The notes under the pieces were generated by a model. It ran no database searches and was not told the origin of the DNA. It saw only the letters and a program-made list of their open reading frames with translations. From Culex pipiens pallens (Eukaryota > Arthropoda > Insecta > Diptera > Culicidae), in NCBI RefSeq assembly GCF_016801865.2, contig NC_068938.1, positions 136,566,998-136,630,997 of the forward strand: a stretch of 64,000 bases of DNA, given 5' to 3'. A program made the position numbers and the translations under genes. Positions 23,888 through 35,539 of this stretch are shown one piece after another (position 1 is the stretch's first letter; every line of letters starts with the position of its first letter).

Positions 23888-24431
23888 GTCTTCCTCACCT
23901 CACTGAGGCAAGGCTATAAAATCACTCAAAAATTGAACTTTTTAAATAAGCCTCCCAGATATACCTTTACGTATACATATCGACTCAGAATCAAATTCTG
24001 AGCAAATGTCTGTGCGTGTGGATGGACGTAGAATTTTTTTTCTCACTCACTTTTCTCGGAACTGGCTCGACCGATTTTGTCCGGATCTATGTTTTTGGAT
24101 TTGCCTTCAGGTTCTTTAAGTCTTTTTTAAATTTCATCCGGCTTGGTGCAGTACTTTAAAAGATATGTTCGAAAAACTGTTTTGGTTGATACTAAAAAGG
24201 GTCATTATTTACATAATTTGAAAGCTCCGGCGGATAGCTGTCGGAACTTTACGCTCAGTGCACGCACACAAACACTGCAGTGCTTTCAAATGGTTCATTA
24301 AATTTATCATACATAGATGGCAGCACTCAGATGTATAGTGTCTTTACTAAGTAAGCGTTAGCCAAAGCTTTCGTAGTGTGTGGTTGGCTTTTAGGAGGAA
24401 GGCAGCAACCACCTTCCGGTGGATTAAGTAA
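23888..24431. mobile_element. CTTCCTCACTGAGG family repeat, copy A
   Basis: It begins with a hairpin (CTTCCTCAC, CTCACTGAGGCAAGGCTATAA) and continues TATACATATCGACTCAGAATC. It ends with GGAAGGCAGCAACCACC followed by GGTGGATTAAGTAA. The element at 31503-32548 shares beginning, middle (CTCGGNACTGGCT, GACCGATTT) and end, so both belong to one family. There is no transposase and no clear target duplication. It is an unclassified, probably non-autonomous DNA element. Confidence 0.65.
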
Positions 24432-25095
24432 CGTTTTTTAAGTGTTGTAAAGTGAAAGTACTCAAAACCTTTTACAAAATACTGTGTCTTTTGAAAATAC
24501 TTAAATTTTCATAATTTGCAATATGGGTATCAAATGACACAAAATTTCATGGTTTTTTGGTAGCATGAAAGTTTCGTTTTCCATTACGAAAATTATAGTA
24601 CTCAGAAATGTAAAACGCGTCTCTCAAATTTTATAGTTTTTGCGTGCGGCACATCGAAAAACCCAGGTTTCATAATCGAAAAATCATAACTCAAAATCTT
24701 TTTAATGAAACTCCACCATTTTGAGATATGTTATGTCGAATTGTCTTAGAAGTCTGATAAAACTATTTCAAAATAATAGGCTCTTTGATCTCGAGACCTC
24801 TAAACTATTTTTTCTCTAAAACCCCAATTAATTACCTTTCTTTTGCGTTCAAGAGAGCTAAATTCGATTGAAATTGGGTGGAGTTATGATTTTTTGAAAA
24901 GTTTGACGGGTCAATTTATTTCGCCCAAGGAACCCATCTCCAATTTTGGAACTGATCGATTATTTTTAAACATGCTGTTTTCCTGAAACAAATTCTGAAT
25001 TACAATAAAATTTCGTTTTTTTTTGGAAAAAAAATTAAAATTTCCATAATTTGCAATTATGATATCAACAAACAAAAATTTGCATCGATTTTCCT
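24432..25095. repeat. AT-rich DNA with TTGCAATATGGGTATC motif
   Basis: The phrase TTTGCAATATGGGTATCAAA at about 24515 recurs in variant form near 25045 and 25900. It recurs in the opposite orientation many times at 36300-37440. The rest is AT-rich without structure that I can name. Confidence 0.45.
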
Positions 25096-25190
25096 AACAA
25101 TACAGTCCAGACTCGATTATCCGAAGCCTCAATTATCCGAAGTTTCGATTACCTGAAGGTTTGAATGGGACTTCGGATACTCGAATCAGA
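25096..25190. mobile_element. Pogo/Tigger-like TIR fragment
   Basis: TACAGTCCAGACTCGATTATCCGAAG followed by another ATTATCCGAAG and then inverted CTTCGGATACTCGAATC resembles the terminal region of pogo-type elements. Only this folded end is evident and no partner TIR was found nearby, so it is a remnant at best. Confidence 0.35.
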
Positions 25191-26159
25191 ACCAGAAAAA
25201 AATCATATTATTTCATTTTCTTACTTTTAACATCAAATTCAAATTCTGCGACCCCATTTTAGTCAAATTTGAAATGCTTCAATGCATTTTTAATTACAAA
25301 ATGCAATTTTTAAATATTTCATAGCCGCAATTTTTGCCGCCATCTTGGATTTAAAATTCCTAAAACACTTTAGAGTAGTGAAGGAATCATACTTGAGCTC
25401 ACTGATCAAAAATAGGACAACGAAAAAAAAATTTCTTTCGTTATTGTGTAATATTTCTAGTGTCAAATAGTAAAATTTCCACAAAACATACAAAAACATC
25501 ATTGCTTGCAAAATTTTGAAAAAAAAATATCACTATATTAGCAATTTTACTTTAATACCCTCGAATAATCACAAAATACCGTATATTTTAAAACATAAAA
25601 ATTGCAGAATTGAGAATACTACATTTTTTTTTACAGTTTTGTATAAATTCTTCTATATCAAAATTTTTAAGGTGAAACAGGACGTCAGTTCAGAGACAAC
25701 TTCTGTTCAACATAAACTTTTTTCTGAACTCGACAAATTGTTTGTTATCGTCTGCAAACAATCAAAACTTTCGTAAGTTACTGTGTTTCCATTGCTGTTA
25801 AAAACTCGAGTCGTTGTTTCAATATGGTTGATGCTTCCCGTTTAACCTTATGATACATACCCAAATTTTCTCAAAATATTTTGTTAAATACTAAAATTTT
25901 TATAGTTTGCAGTATGGGTATCGAACGACGAAAAATGTTGTATTGATTTTCTAAAGATTATAGTTTTTACTCTAAGGAACTGACATTTTCACATAATCCA
26001 CAAAAATGTCACTTTGAGATTGAAATAATCATTGAAAATTTGACAGGCTCAAAAAAACACTGAAAAAATCAAATCAAATCCATAATTCCAAAATTGAAAG
26101 AGGTGCTTTGCTAAAAAACGGTACACACAAATTTTCTTTTCAAAAATTCAAGAGGAAGC
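25191..26159. other. AT-rich DNA, no gene recognised
   Basis: AT-rich, with a third TTTGCAGTATGGGTATCGAA motif near 25900. Nothing else could be supported. Confidence 0.45.
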
Positions 26160-26605
26160 TTAACTCCCCAGTGTCTATTTTTTGAAAACTTTTATTTTTC
26201 CCGCGTTCAGGAGGCAATTTTGAGGAACTTTTGTTCTACGAAAAGCTTTACTTCTCCTGTTTTATGTTTTTCTTGTTTAATTTTTTGTATTTTTATTTCA
26301 TTTATCTTGCTTAGTTTTTGTTTATTTTTGGTAGTTTTGGCCTATTCTACCAACTCCAATCATTTTGCCTATCTAATTTTTTCATGTTTTTACAGTCACT
26401 TTTTCAATTTTTTGCATCCTTTTCACATTTTCTGCTATAGAATGGTACCATTATCTACAAAAATAATATTTTTAATATTTTCTGAAATTTTAAAAGATCT
26501 TTTTTCCAAGACTTTTTAAAGATGAAAAATTGGCTGAAAAATTTAATTATGGCGATTTTTTTTAGATCGAAGCCCGTTTGGAGGCGGGTTTGGGTCGTGC
26601 AAAGA
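26160..26605. mobile_element. MITE family 1, copy B (decayed)
   Basis: The plus strand follows the minus strand of the element at 1738-2315 from end to end: CCCGCGTTCAGGAGG, TTTATGTTTTTCTTGTTT, TTTTTGGTAGTTTTGGCCTA, TTTTACAGTCACTTTTT, and a final GCCCGTTTGGAGGCGGG. The terminal repeats are eroded, and a stretch present in copy A (around 1880-1990 there) is missing or shortened. Its 99-codon frame is not a gene. Confidence 0.65.
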
Positions 26606-26777
26606 ACTATTAAAATTGATAATCCTTCCAGTTAAAATTTAAATGATGCCTCAGTTTTATTAGAACAAAATTCGAAAAACATTCATCTAAATGATGCATT
26701 CAAAACATATTATTTTGAATAAGATTAATTACTGTCAAATCTTGGATACAAATGTTCATCAGATATCCCAAGTAACA

Positions 26778-26976
26778 TTTTTTCCAGGAGTTCTACAAGA
26801 GCTCTTCAAGACAGCTACAGCATAGCAGTTTGGACCGCGGTAGGATAAAATTCTCTTCAAAACTTCTTCAGGAGTTTGGAGGAGTACTTGAAGAGAGTTT
26901 TATCCTACCGCGGACCAAACTGCTATGCTGTAGCTATCTTGAAGAGCTCTTGTGGAACTCCTGAAAAAAATGCCGT
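26778..26976. mobile_element. Near-perfect foldback hairpin, 0.2 kb
   Basis: Arms of about 85-95 bp are nearly perfect inverted copies, from CAGGAGTTCTACAAGAGC to GAGCTCTTGTGGAACTCCTG. They share the central words AGCATAGCAGTTTGG and CCGCGGTAGGATAAAA. Only a few mismatches are visible and the loop is very small. This fits a young foldback MITE. A transcript from either strand would form a long, almost perfect stem. Confidence 0.85.
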
Positions 26977-27420
26977 TATAATGACTGACGATTCTCACCT
27001 TACAAATATAAAAAACCATTCGTTAGTAACTTTTCAGACAATATAAGCAAGTCCTAAATTAAATTAAGGTGCCACCCCCATTTGAGCCCAAATCTTGCAA
27101 TGTTTTGGTCCACTAGACGCAGTTCGTTACTGCCATAATAAACATTAAATTGTTAAAATTGCACCCCAAGAAAAAAAAAAAACTCTTCCCCCTCTTCTCA
27201 AGGTTTTGTCTCCGTTCCGCATAAATTAAGTGCATAATAAAATCGCGCGGAAATTTATTGACTTTTCAGAAGCGCCCGAGTGGGGATGATTAAATTTCCT
27301 TATCGTGCTCATTGAAGGGGGAGGCATAATTCTTCGCACCCCTAACTGCAAGTCGACGACGATGAAATGGAGACAGATAGCTTTCCCGTTTATGGGCAAA
27401 GTTTGCTTCATAGGATTTAC

Positions 27421-27465
27421 CTGGAAATTAATGGTTTGCCCCTCCTCATCGATAGTGTGACTCAC
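27421..27465 (-). other. Candidate recursive-splice micro-exon
   Basis: On the minus strand a branch-like CTAAT, a pyrimidine tract and ATTTTCAG end at 27466. They are followed at once by GTGAGTCAC, which is itself a 5' splice-site consensus. The 45 bases to 27421 are an open, in-phase block (VSHTIDEEGQTINFQ) ending TTTCCAG and followed by the donor GTAAATC. The site can be read in two ways: as a 45-nt micro-exon, or as a zero-length ratchet exon whose downstream donor helps exon definition. I recognise no protein family. Both depend on a minus-strand gene spanning the window. Confidence 0.45.
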
Positions 27466-27500
27466 CTGAAAATAGATGGAAAAAACAGTTCGATTAGAGT
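27466..27500 (-). promoter_or_regulatory. 3' splice site of ratchet point 1
   Basis: Minus strand: CTAAT about 33 nt upstream of the AG, then TTTTTTCC and TATTTTCAG. The AG abuts GTGAGT without an intervening base, the defining arrangement of a recursive splice site. Confidence 0.5.
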
Positions 27501-28784
27501 AATTATGTAATTTTGCGATTCAATTCACACGATTGCGATAAAAGTTTTTTTGTTTGATGACGGGGAAGGAGCCGAGACTAGGAAACATTCATAATTTCAC
27601 CTGCATTGCCACTGCAGTGGCCAGAACCAATAATTACCACGGAGGGGCCCACACGGTAATTTGCCCAAGGCGCCAGACGGCGCCCTTTTTTTCTAACATG
27701 CTAGGACAGTGGGCTAGAACTAGTTGAAATTTGACTGAAAATTCAGATTTGAATTGGATACATTGTGCTGATTATTTTGAAGTTTTTAAAATTTTGTACT
27801 AAAATTGTACTAAACTGTACTAAACTTGTACTAAAACTTGAAAAACACAGCAAATCGTAACAATTTGACAAAACAAATCTCACAGTCCACCTCAAGCGGA
27901 AGGATTCGCTGACCGCGAGGCTTTTCGCGGAAAAAGGGGCGCTTGAGAAGGGGGTGCCCACTTTTTCATCTGGGGGAAACGGGAAGGTGGCGGTGGCTCC
28001 ATTAGTATGCCAAACAGGGCCAACGTGTGTGTGTGTGCGCTACTGTTACTGTGTGTTTGCTCCATGTAAGTATGTGCGGGGCTTCCTTTCGTTTAACAAA
28101 GCAATTACATTTAACTTTTTGTGGCGCCCCCTTGAAGCCCCCCCTCAAGCACCCCTTTTTCGCAGGGAAGGCACTTCCTACTTCGTTTTTTTCATCGAAT
28201 TGTGGTGTTGTGGCTTATAAGTGAACACACACACATTTACTCTCGCACACTTACATTACACAAAATCACTGAAAAGTGGGGTGGCCCCAAAGGGGGGAGC
28301 CCTCCAAGGGGGTGACGGAAAAGTACAACTCGGTTGGCGCCCCGTTGGCGGCATCCTGCGAAAACATACACTTTACTCTGCTGGCTAGTCTACTTTCAGG
28401 CGAACAGTGAGCGAGTGTGAGTAATTGGGTGAAGGCGTGCGCGCGTGTATGTTTCGGGTTGGGGGCTGGGTAGGGTAATCATCGTGGGCCTACCGGGGTG
28501 AAGGGCTTGCGTTTCGGGAGGTGGTGGCGAGGGGAAATTAGTTTGGTTAGTACTAAGAATTTGGGCTCCAACAAAGGCGAAGACGGCGCGACGTTGTGGA
28601 TTTTTGATGGGCTAGACGTTGGCGGCAATTGTGATTGGACGTGAATTGGAGTTGGTTTTTCTTAGAAAAAAAAAAGGATTGGGGTTCGGAAAGAAATAGA
28701 AAAAAGAAATAGAATGTATACACAAAACTTTTTGAAAATTGAGGATTTGCTTTGTGAAAGACTTGAATTAATAGTTTCAATAGT
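27500..28784. other. Unique DNA, no gene recognised
   Basis: GC-richer block with G- and C-runs and a (GT)n patch near 28025. A hairpin GGCGCC-agac-GGCGCC lies near 27669-27684, similar to the one near 22172. No exon could be supported apart from the micro-exon just to the left. Confidence 0.5.
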
Positions 28785-31502
28785 TTTGCATCATTAGTTT
28801 CTCTATATAATTTTCCATACAAATTTGGTAGCTGTCCATACAAAAATGATGGCAAATGATAATTAAAAAATCTGTATCTTTTGAAGGATTTTTTTAATCG
28901 ATTTGGTGTCTTGGGCAAAGTTGTACGTATGGATAAGGACTACACTGAAAAAAATGACACACGGTAAAACCATTTTTTTTATACGTTTTAGGGGACATCA
29001 AATGCCAACGTTTCAGAAATTTTCAAGTTGTGCAAAAAATCTTTGACCGAGTTGTGGTTTTTTTTTAATCAATACTGATTTTTTTCAAAAATCGAAATAT
29101 TGGTCACAAAAATTATTCAACTTTTCGATGTAAAATCGAATTTGCAATGAAAAAAAACTCCATTGAAAGTTTGATAAAGTGCACCGTTTTCAAGTTATAG
29201 CCATTCTAAGGTAACTTTTTTGAAATAGTCGCAGTTTTTCGTTTTTTTTTAATTTGTGCACATGTTTACCCACTCCTAAATTTTTTTTTTGAAAATCTGC
29301 GAAAATTCTTTTTTTTTGCTTTTTTTAACTTTGTTGATGTGACTCTTAGTTGTTGAGGTAATACCATGCAAAAATTAAAAAAAAAACAGGAAATTGATGT
29401 TTTCTAAGTCTCATCCAAACAACCCAACTTTTTCTAATGTCGATATCTCAGCTCGTATTGTCCGATTTTCAATGTAAACATATAAAACAGCTGTATTTTT
29501 TTTCTATCTATTCGAAAACAATATTGAGCAATTCCAGCTCAAATCAGGAATTTTTCTGGTACTTTTGTACCCGACCCTCTCCGATTTCAATAAAACTTTA
29601 TAGACATGTTATCCTAGACCTATATAAGTCATTTTTGTGTATATGGAGCCAATAGTACTCGAGAATAACATTTGAGAAGGGTGTAAGGTATTTAAATATT
29701 TTTGTATTGCGCAAATTAAAAATTACTGTATCTCAAAGCCGTTGCGTCTTATCAAAAAGTGGTCAAAAACAAACTTGTAGGAAATTGGACGAGCTTTCTG
29801 AAAAAATACACTGAAACAAAAATACACGCCACTTATATGAGATTTTTTGATTTTTAAGTCTAAAACTTAAGTTTAAAGGTGATGTCACGATTTTTTTTCG
29901 TTCAAAGTTTTTGAGGAAATAGCCTTAAATGTTACCAAAAGACTAACGAAAAATGCAGGATGGTATGTCTCTCCTAAAAAAATACAGAAATCATTTACTA
30001 AAACTGTTTTTTTGAAAACGTCGAAATTTTCAAAAACCGGTAGTGGGAATCGATTCCCCAGACAATTTTACATAAAAGTCTCCTTATTGACCATTGTCCT
30101 ATGTCCAATTCATAGAAAGATACGGCGGATTTAAAAATAAAAATGTTGAAAAAATTGGGTTTTTTATGGTTTTTGGCAATTTCTATATGACAGACTTGAT
30201 TTTTCAGTCCGGTAATTTTTTTACCGGAAAGCTCGTCCAATTTCCCATAAGTTTGTCTTTGACAGCATTTCAATTGGATGTAAGAGCTTACAGATATAAG
30301 CTAATTTACTATCCAGGTTTCTACCACACTGAAAAAATATTCTATTTTCAGTTATTAGCAATGTAATTAAGTTTGTCATATAGAAATTGCCAAAAACCAC
30401 CAAAAAAACCCATTTTTCAACATTTTTATTTTCAAAACCGCCGTATCTTCCCAAGAATTGGAAATAGGACAATGGTCAATATGGAGACTTTTATGTAAAA
30501 TTGTCTGGGGAATCGATTCCCACTACCGGTTTTTGAAAATTTCGACGTTTAGACCACTTTAAAAAAAAAACAGTTTTAGTAAATGATTTTTGTATTTTTT
30601 TAGGAGAGACATACCATCCTGCATTTTTCGTCAGTCTTTTGGTAACATCTTAGGCTATTTACTCAACAATTTTGAACGAAAAAAAATCGTGGCATCACCT
30701 TTAAATTCAAGTTTTAGACTTAAAAATCACAACATCTCATATAAGTGGCCTGTATTTTTGTTTCAGTGTATTTTTTTCAGAAAGCTCGTTCAATTCAAGA
30801 CTATCATTTCAAAAGGGCGTTATATTGAATGTTTGTCCCTTTTGAAATGTTAGACTTGATTTTAAAAAATGAAAATATTGTTTTCAAAAAGATAGAAAAT
30901 TTTACGAATGTCTCATATTTTAGCATCGAAATCGGACCAATAATTGCTGAGATATCGACATTAGAAAATGATAGCGGATTGAAAAAAATATAAATTTTGC
31001 TATTTTTAAATCGTTAAATGGCAATATCTCAGCAACTATGGGTTGTATCAACAAAATTCATAAAAGCAAAATATTTTCAAAAAAGTTACCACAAAATGGC
31101 TTTTACTTGAAAACGAGTGTTGTTAAGTGCACAAAATTTGACAAATGTACTTTTTGATTGCAAATTCGATTTTACATAAAAAATAAAGTTGAAATTTTTT
31201 TGCGAACAATATTTCGATTTTTTTTAAATCAGTAATGATTCAAAAATTCATAACTCGGGCAAAAATTTTTGGCCCGTTCCGATAATTTCTGAAAAGGTGG
31301 CATTCGGTTTCCTCTAAAAAATATCAGAAAATTAAAAAAAAAAAATAGTGTTTTTTGCAAAACAAGCTCAAGTGACAGAATTGGGATTAAAAATCACCAA
31401 AATTTGTTATAACGTGTATAATTTTTTTTTGTGTAATCCTTATACATACCTACTACTTTACCGAAGACACCATAATCAAAAAGTTCCTTCAAAATATACA
31501 AT

Positions 31503-32548
31503 TTTGCCTTCCTCACTGAGGTAAGGCTATAATCCTGCTCTAAAAATGAACTTCGTATAAAAACGTCGTAGACCCACCTTCATGTATACATATCGACTCA
31601 GAATCGAAAACTAAACAAATGTCTGTGTGTATGTGTTTGTGTATGTGTGTGTGTATGTGTGTGTGTATGTATGTATGTGACCAACAAACTAGCTCATGTT
31701 TCTCGGCACTGGCTGAACCGATTTGACCCGAACTTGTTGCATTCGACTTGGTTTAGGGTCCCATAGATCGAGTTTTATACAGATTGAAGTTTCGATAAGT
31801 AGTTCAAAAGTTATGTATAAAAATGTGTTTTCACATATATTTGGATCTCACTTAAATGTATGTAAACTATGTCCGGGTCCATCATCCGACCCATCGTTGG
31901 TTAGGTTATCAAAATACCTTTCCAACGAGTCCAAAACATTGAAGATCTGGCAACCCTGTCTCGAGATATGGCCCCTTAAGTGATATTGATGTACTTTTTT
32001 GAAGCCGGATCTCACTTAAATGTATGTAAACTATGTCCGGCTCCACTATCCGACCCATCGTTGGTTAGGTTATCAAAAGACCTTTCCAACGAGTCTAAAA
32101 CATTGAAGATCTGGCAACCCTGTCTCGAGATATGGCCTCTTAAGTGATATTGATGTACTTTTTTGAAGCCGGATTGTTGGTTAGGTTATCAAAAGACCTT
32201 TCCAACGAGTCTAAAACATTGAAGATCTGGCAACCCTGTCTCGAGATATGGCCTCTTAAGTGATATTGATGTACTTTCTGAAGCCGGATCTCACTTCAAT
32301 GTATGTAAACTATGTCCGGATCCATCATCCGACCCATCGTTGGTTAGGTAATCAAGAGACCTTTCCAACGAGTCCACATAATTGAAAATCTGGCCACCCT
32401 GTCTCGAGTTATGACAACTTAAGTTATATCTGTGTACTTATTTTTCTGGACCTAAAAAAATAGCTGAAATATGTGTCCAAACCACTCATATTATCCAATG
32501 TTGGTAAAAAGTGAGGAAGGCATCAACCACATAGGTGGATTAAGTTAG
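31503..32548. mobile_element. CTTCCTCACTGAGG family repeat, copy B
   Basis: This is inserted in an oligo-T run of the palindrome's right arm. It starts with hairpin GCCTTCCTCACTGAGGTAAGGC and ends GTGAGGAAGGCATCAACCAC, then GGTGGATTAAGT, as in copy A at 23888. A TATG/TGTG microsatellite lies at about 31620-31680 and an internal 165 bp tandem repeat at 31843-32430. No coding frame was seen. Confidence 0.75.
31843..32430. repeat. Internal 165 bp tandem repeat
   Basis: The unit begins GGATCTCACTTAAATGTATG and contains CGTTGGTTAGGTTATCAAAA and CTGGCAACCCTGTCTCGAG. Four copies start near 31843, 32008, 32172 (lacking its first third) and 32287, the last being the most diverged. It amplifies the interior of the host element. 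Confidence 0.85.
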
Positions 32549-32653
32549 TTTTTTTTTTCATTTTTTATGAACAGCTTCTATTTGTATGGAAAATTATATG
32601 GACAAACTAATGATGCAAACGGCTTATTTGGGCATACCTAAGGCTACCAACAC

Positions 32654-32871
32654 GAAACGAAACTATTGGCACTACGCCCCCCGGGGCATGGCCTTCCTCT
32701 AACGTGGGATTTCTGCTCCAGCGCCTCTGACGAGACAGGAGAAACCGGGACCGACGTTTTACTTCACCATCCGATAGAAGCTCAGTGGATAAGGCGGGAA
32801 TCGAACCCGCGTCTCATAGCATCATCGGGATCGGCAGCCGAAGCCGCTACCCCTGCGCCACGAGACCCACC
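32654..32871 (-). mobile_element. Full-length tRNA-derived SINE, 218 bp
   Basis: The 13 bp direct repeat AGGCTACCAACAC flanks it (32641-32653, 32872-32884). On the minus strand it starts GTGGGTCTCGTGGCGCAGGGG, which carries an A box. A class II-like tRNA region and a perfect B box GGGTTCGATTCCC follow. The remaining body of about 130 bp ends AATAGTTTCGTTTC; its last 77 bp recur at 1019-1095. It lies just outside the giant palindrome. The layout matches culicid tRNA-type SINEs; I do not assert a family name. Confidence 0.88.
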
Positions 32872-32884
32872 AGGCTACCAACAC

Positions 32885-35539
32885 TTGCTGAGCAAAAATC
32901 CGTACACTTTGCCGATATGACAACATGGTGTAACAAAAACTGTCAATGAACTATTTAGATAAATTAAATTTAATAAATTAAAATATAAAACTGTAAATTT
33001 CACAAAATGTTATCAGAGTGCTTATGACTTGCACGTTTAAAAGTATTCATAAAATAAAACGTGATTTGTATCAAATCATTATGTTCTTCATTTTTTTTTT
33101 TTTGTTAAACGTTTAAAAGTTTATGAAATGTCAAGTTTGCTTTTACGAATAATATCGTTCTAAGTGTTTTCACGAACACTCTTCCAGAGTTTTTTTTTAT
33201 TGAAAAGGTCCTATAACATGTGAAAAACAACAGTGTATAGGACCTTTAAAAAAACTCTAGATTTGTTAATTCAAATTTTAAATTTTTTCACAAGTTTTAG
33301 AAAGCCTTTGGAAATGGATAAATATATTTAGTAAGGAATTTCTAAAAGAACAATTCTAGAGTTTTTTTTAAAGGTCCTATCAACATATGAAAGACAATAG
33401 TTCAAAAACTCTAGAATAATTGATAATCAAGTTTGAATTGAGGAAACCCCGGAAAACTCTCCCTTTTTAAATCAAACTCACAGAAAAATTAAAATTTCTA
33501 GTTAACAAAAGCTTCGACCAAATCAAAAAAGCAATTCAATGATTAAAAAGTTGTTAAAATTCCGTACAAATCCGTATCATGCGTAAAATTCCCTACAAAA
33601 ATTCCGGCCTGTTGAATCCGAAAATCCGTATGGTAAGGAAAAAATCCGTACAGTTGGAAGCCTTAGGCATACCGAAGGCACCAAAAAAGTTTCAGACGGA
33701 TGAAAAAATACAAAAAATTAAATTAAGAAAAAGAAAAGGATTTCGTAGAAATTTGCTCATAAACAACTGTAAACAACTATAAACAATGAGCTTGTTTGCT
33801 GGAATCGCATTGGCATGCTATAAAGTTTGAAGTGACTTTTTTCAAAATTTGAGTGCTTTTCGATTAATTATAAACAAAACATATTTTATAATGCTGATGA
33901 TGAGGTCATTTAATTTAATTTTAATAAATTGACTTTACTCAAGTCTAACAGTGTTCTCTAAATGGAATTTGCAATTTTGTTAGTATTTTGGACGAAAATA
34001 ATCAAAATTGGATTTTTTTTTACGAATTTTGTTATGACAAAGTGTTTGCAGTTTTTGAATCACGCTGCAATATTTGATATTTGATATTTGTTCAATGTTT
34101 GCATCGATTTTAACATCATTTATATACAACAAAACTAATGGAAAAAGGAGAAACATATTAATCATTTTGGCCTTTAGAGTTAATCTGGCAAATTTATCCG
34201 GAAACAAAAAAACCCTAAAATAGGAAAATAAACATTTAAATCATCGTTGGAAAAAATACTAATAAAATAAACATAAAAAGTTAAAAAAAGTTGAGTCTTA
34301 CTTTATTACTTAAATTACTTAGCAATCTTTCAGTCGACAATTTTGTTACATTCCTATTGACTAAATTTTCCATCATTTTTTCTCTTACAATTCCATTCCA
34401 TAATTGGTATTGCAGCTTCCAGCTCAAGCACGTGATAAAATACCACAACGCAGATAAACCGAGAGCTGCCCCCACGACGCTGGTGTCAAAAGTTGGCATT
34501 TTCCGGGAAATAAAAACCCACCACCGCCACCACAATCCCCACCACCATCGAAAAAACCCACAAAAGTGCGCGCGCGATTAAAACACGATTCTTGCCACGA
34601 AAGTGTGCGTCCGACCGTGAACCCACCCCCAATCCAACAACACACACACACATTATTATATCAATCTGCCATTGCTCTCCCCCAGTCCGGGGCGCGGGGA
34701 AAATTTAGTGCGGTTGTAAAAATCGAAAATTTATCACAATAATGACTGTTTTTACACTCAGCCAGAGTTGTCAGTTTGGCCGAAAAGTCGCTCGAGTTCG
34801 TGCTGGAAAATTTACTGCCCTCGGACTCAAAAGTCACACACACTTTGGGGGGGATGGGCTGGAATTGTTTTCCCCCCACCTGGGTTGCCACGTGGATGAC
34901 CGGAACAAAAGGCGTGCTTTTTAACCACAATCAAAATGATTAATTACATTCATTGTGTGTTTTCCGCGTTCCACACGCCGGGGATGTTATTTGCGAAATG
35001 ATGGTCGCCGGAGCTTATTTTTGAGGGTGGGAGCTTTTTCGCGCGCGGGAAGTTTTCCAGCAGAAAATCATAATATTTTTCGAAAAAATAATGGCGGTGA
35101 TGAATACACAATCGTCGAGCAATGTGATTCACCTTTTTTCGTTGCAATTTTTCGGATCAGGAACAAACATTGCCACCGGCTGAATATACTGTTTAATCAT
35201 TGCAATTGATTTCGAGAAAAAGCACTTGGCTTTGTTGGGAAAAGTGCTTTTGCAGCAGTTTACTGACTAAATAGAAGTTAAATTAAAATGAAATGATATT
35301 AACAGAGCACAATGGGAAAAGCTTCAAGCGTTTAACTTTGCTTTGTTCTGGAACAAAAACACAATGGAATTGAGCTTTTGAAAGCATAATTGATTTGAGT
35401 TAAATTGTAATTGATTTTGTAAAATGTTTGCTGAATTGGTATTCACTTTAAAAAAATATAAATGCAAGTCCAAATAATGGGCACGGCCATGATTCTTGTT
35501 CTCGAACAAAACAGTCTAATTTAACACAATCTCTACAAA
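32885..35539. other. AT-rich then mixed DNA, no gene recognised
   Basis: 33184-33420 holds two short inverted structures in which AGAGTTTTTTT and AAAGGTCCTAT face ATAGGACCTTT and AAAAAACTCT. From 34400 to 35200 the DNA becomes GC-richer with many overlapping short frames and no recognisable domain. Confidence 0.5.

Larger units (their letters stand above)
28785..32630. mobile_element. Giant imperfect palindrome, about 2.8 kb net
   Basis: The sequence folds on itself around about 30290. Matching pairs include 30030-30110 with 30480-30560 (GTGGGAATCGATTCCC), 29935-29975 with 30600-30640 (GCAGGATGGTATGTC), and 28890-28950 with 31435-31495 (GGTGTCTT, CTTATCCATACG-like). The outermost pair is 28800-28830 with 32585-32620 (ATTTTCCATACAAAT). 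The right arm is interrupted at 31503-32548 by another repeat. The arms are more diverged than in the 17-18.4 kb element, and no coding frame survives. It is probably an old foldback transposon. Confidence 0.8.

Noticed and set aside
27226..27465. 79-codon continuous frame through the micro-exon
   Set aside because: Only the first 15 codons lie between splice-like sites; the rest reads into intron-like sequence with a good donor at its start.
31503..32548. Helitron
   Set aside because: The 3' end has a small hairpin but ends near TTAGT/TAACG and not CTRR, and the other copy does not keep it.
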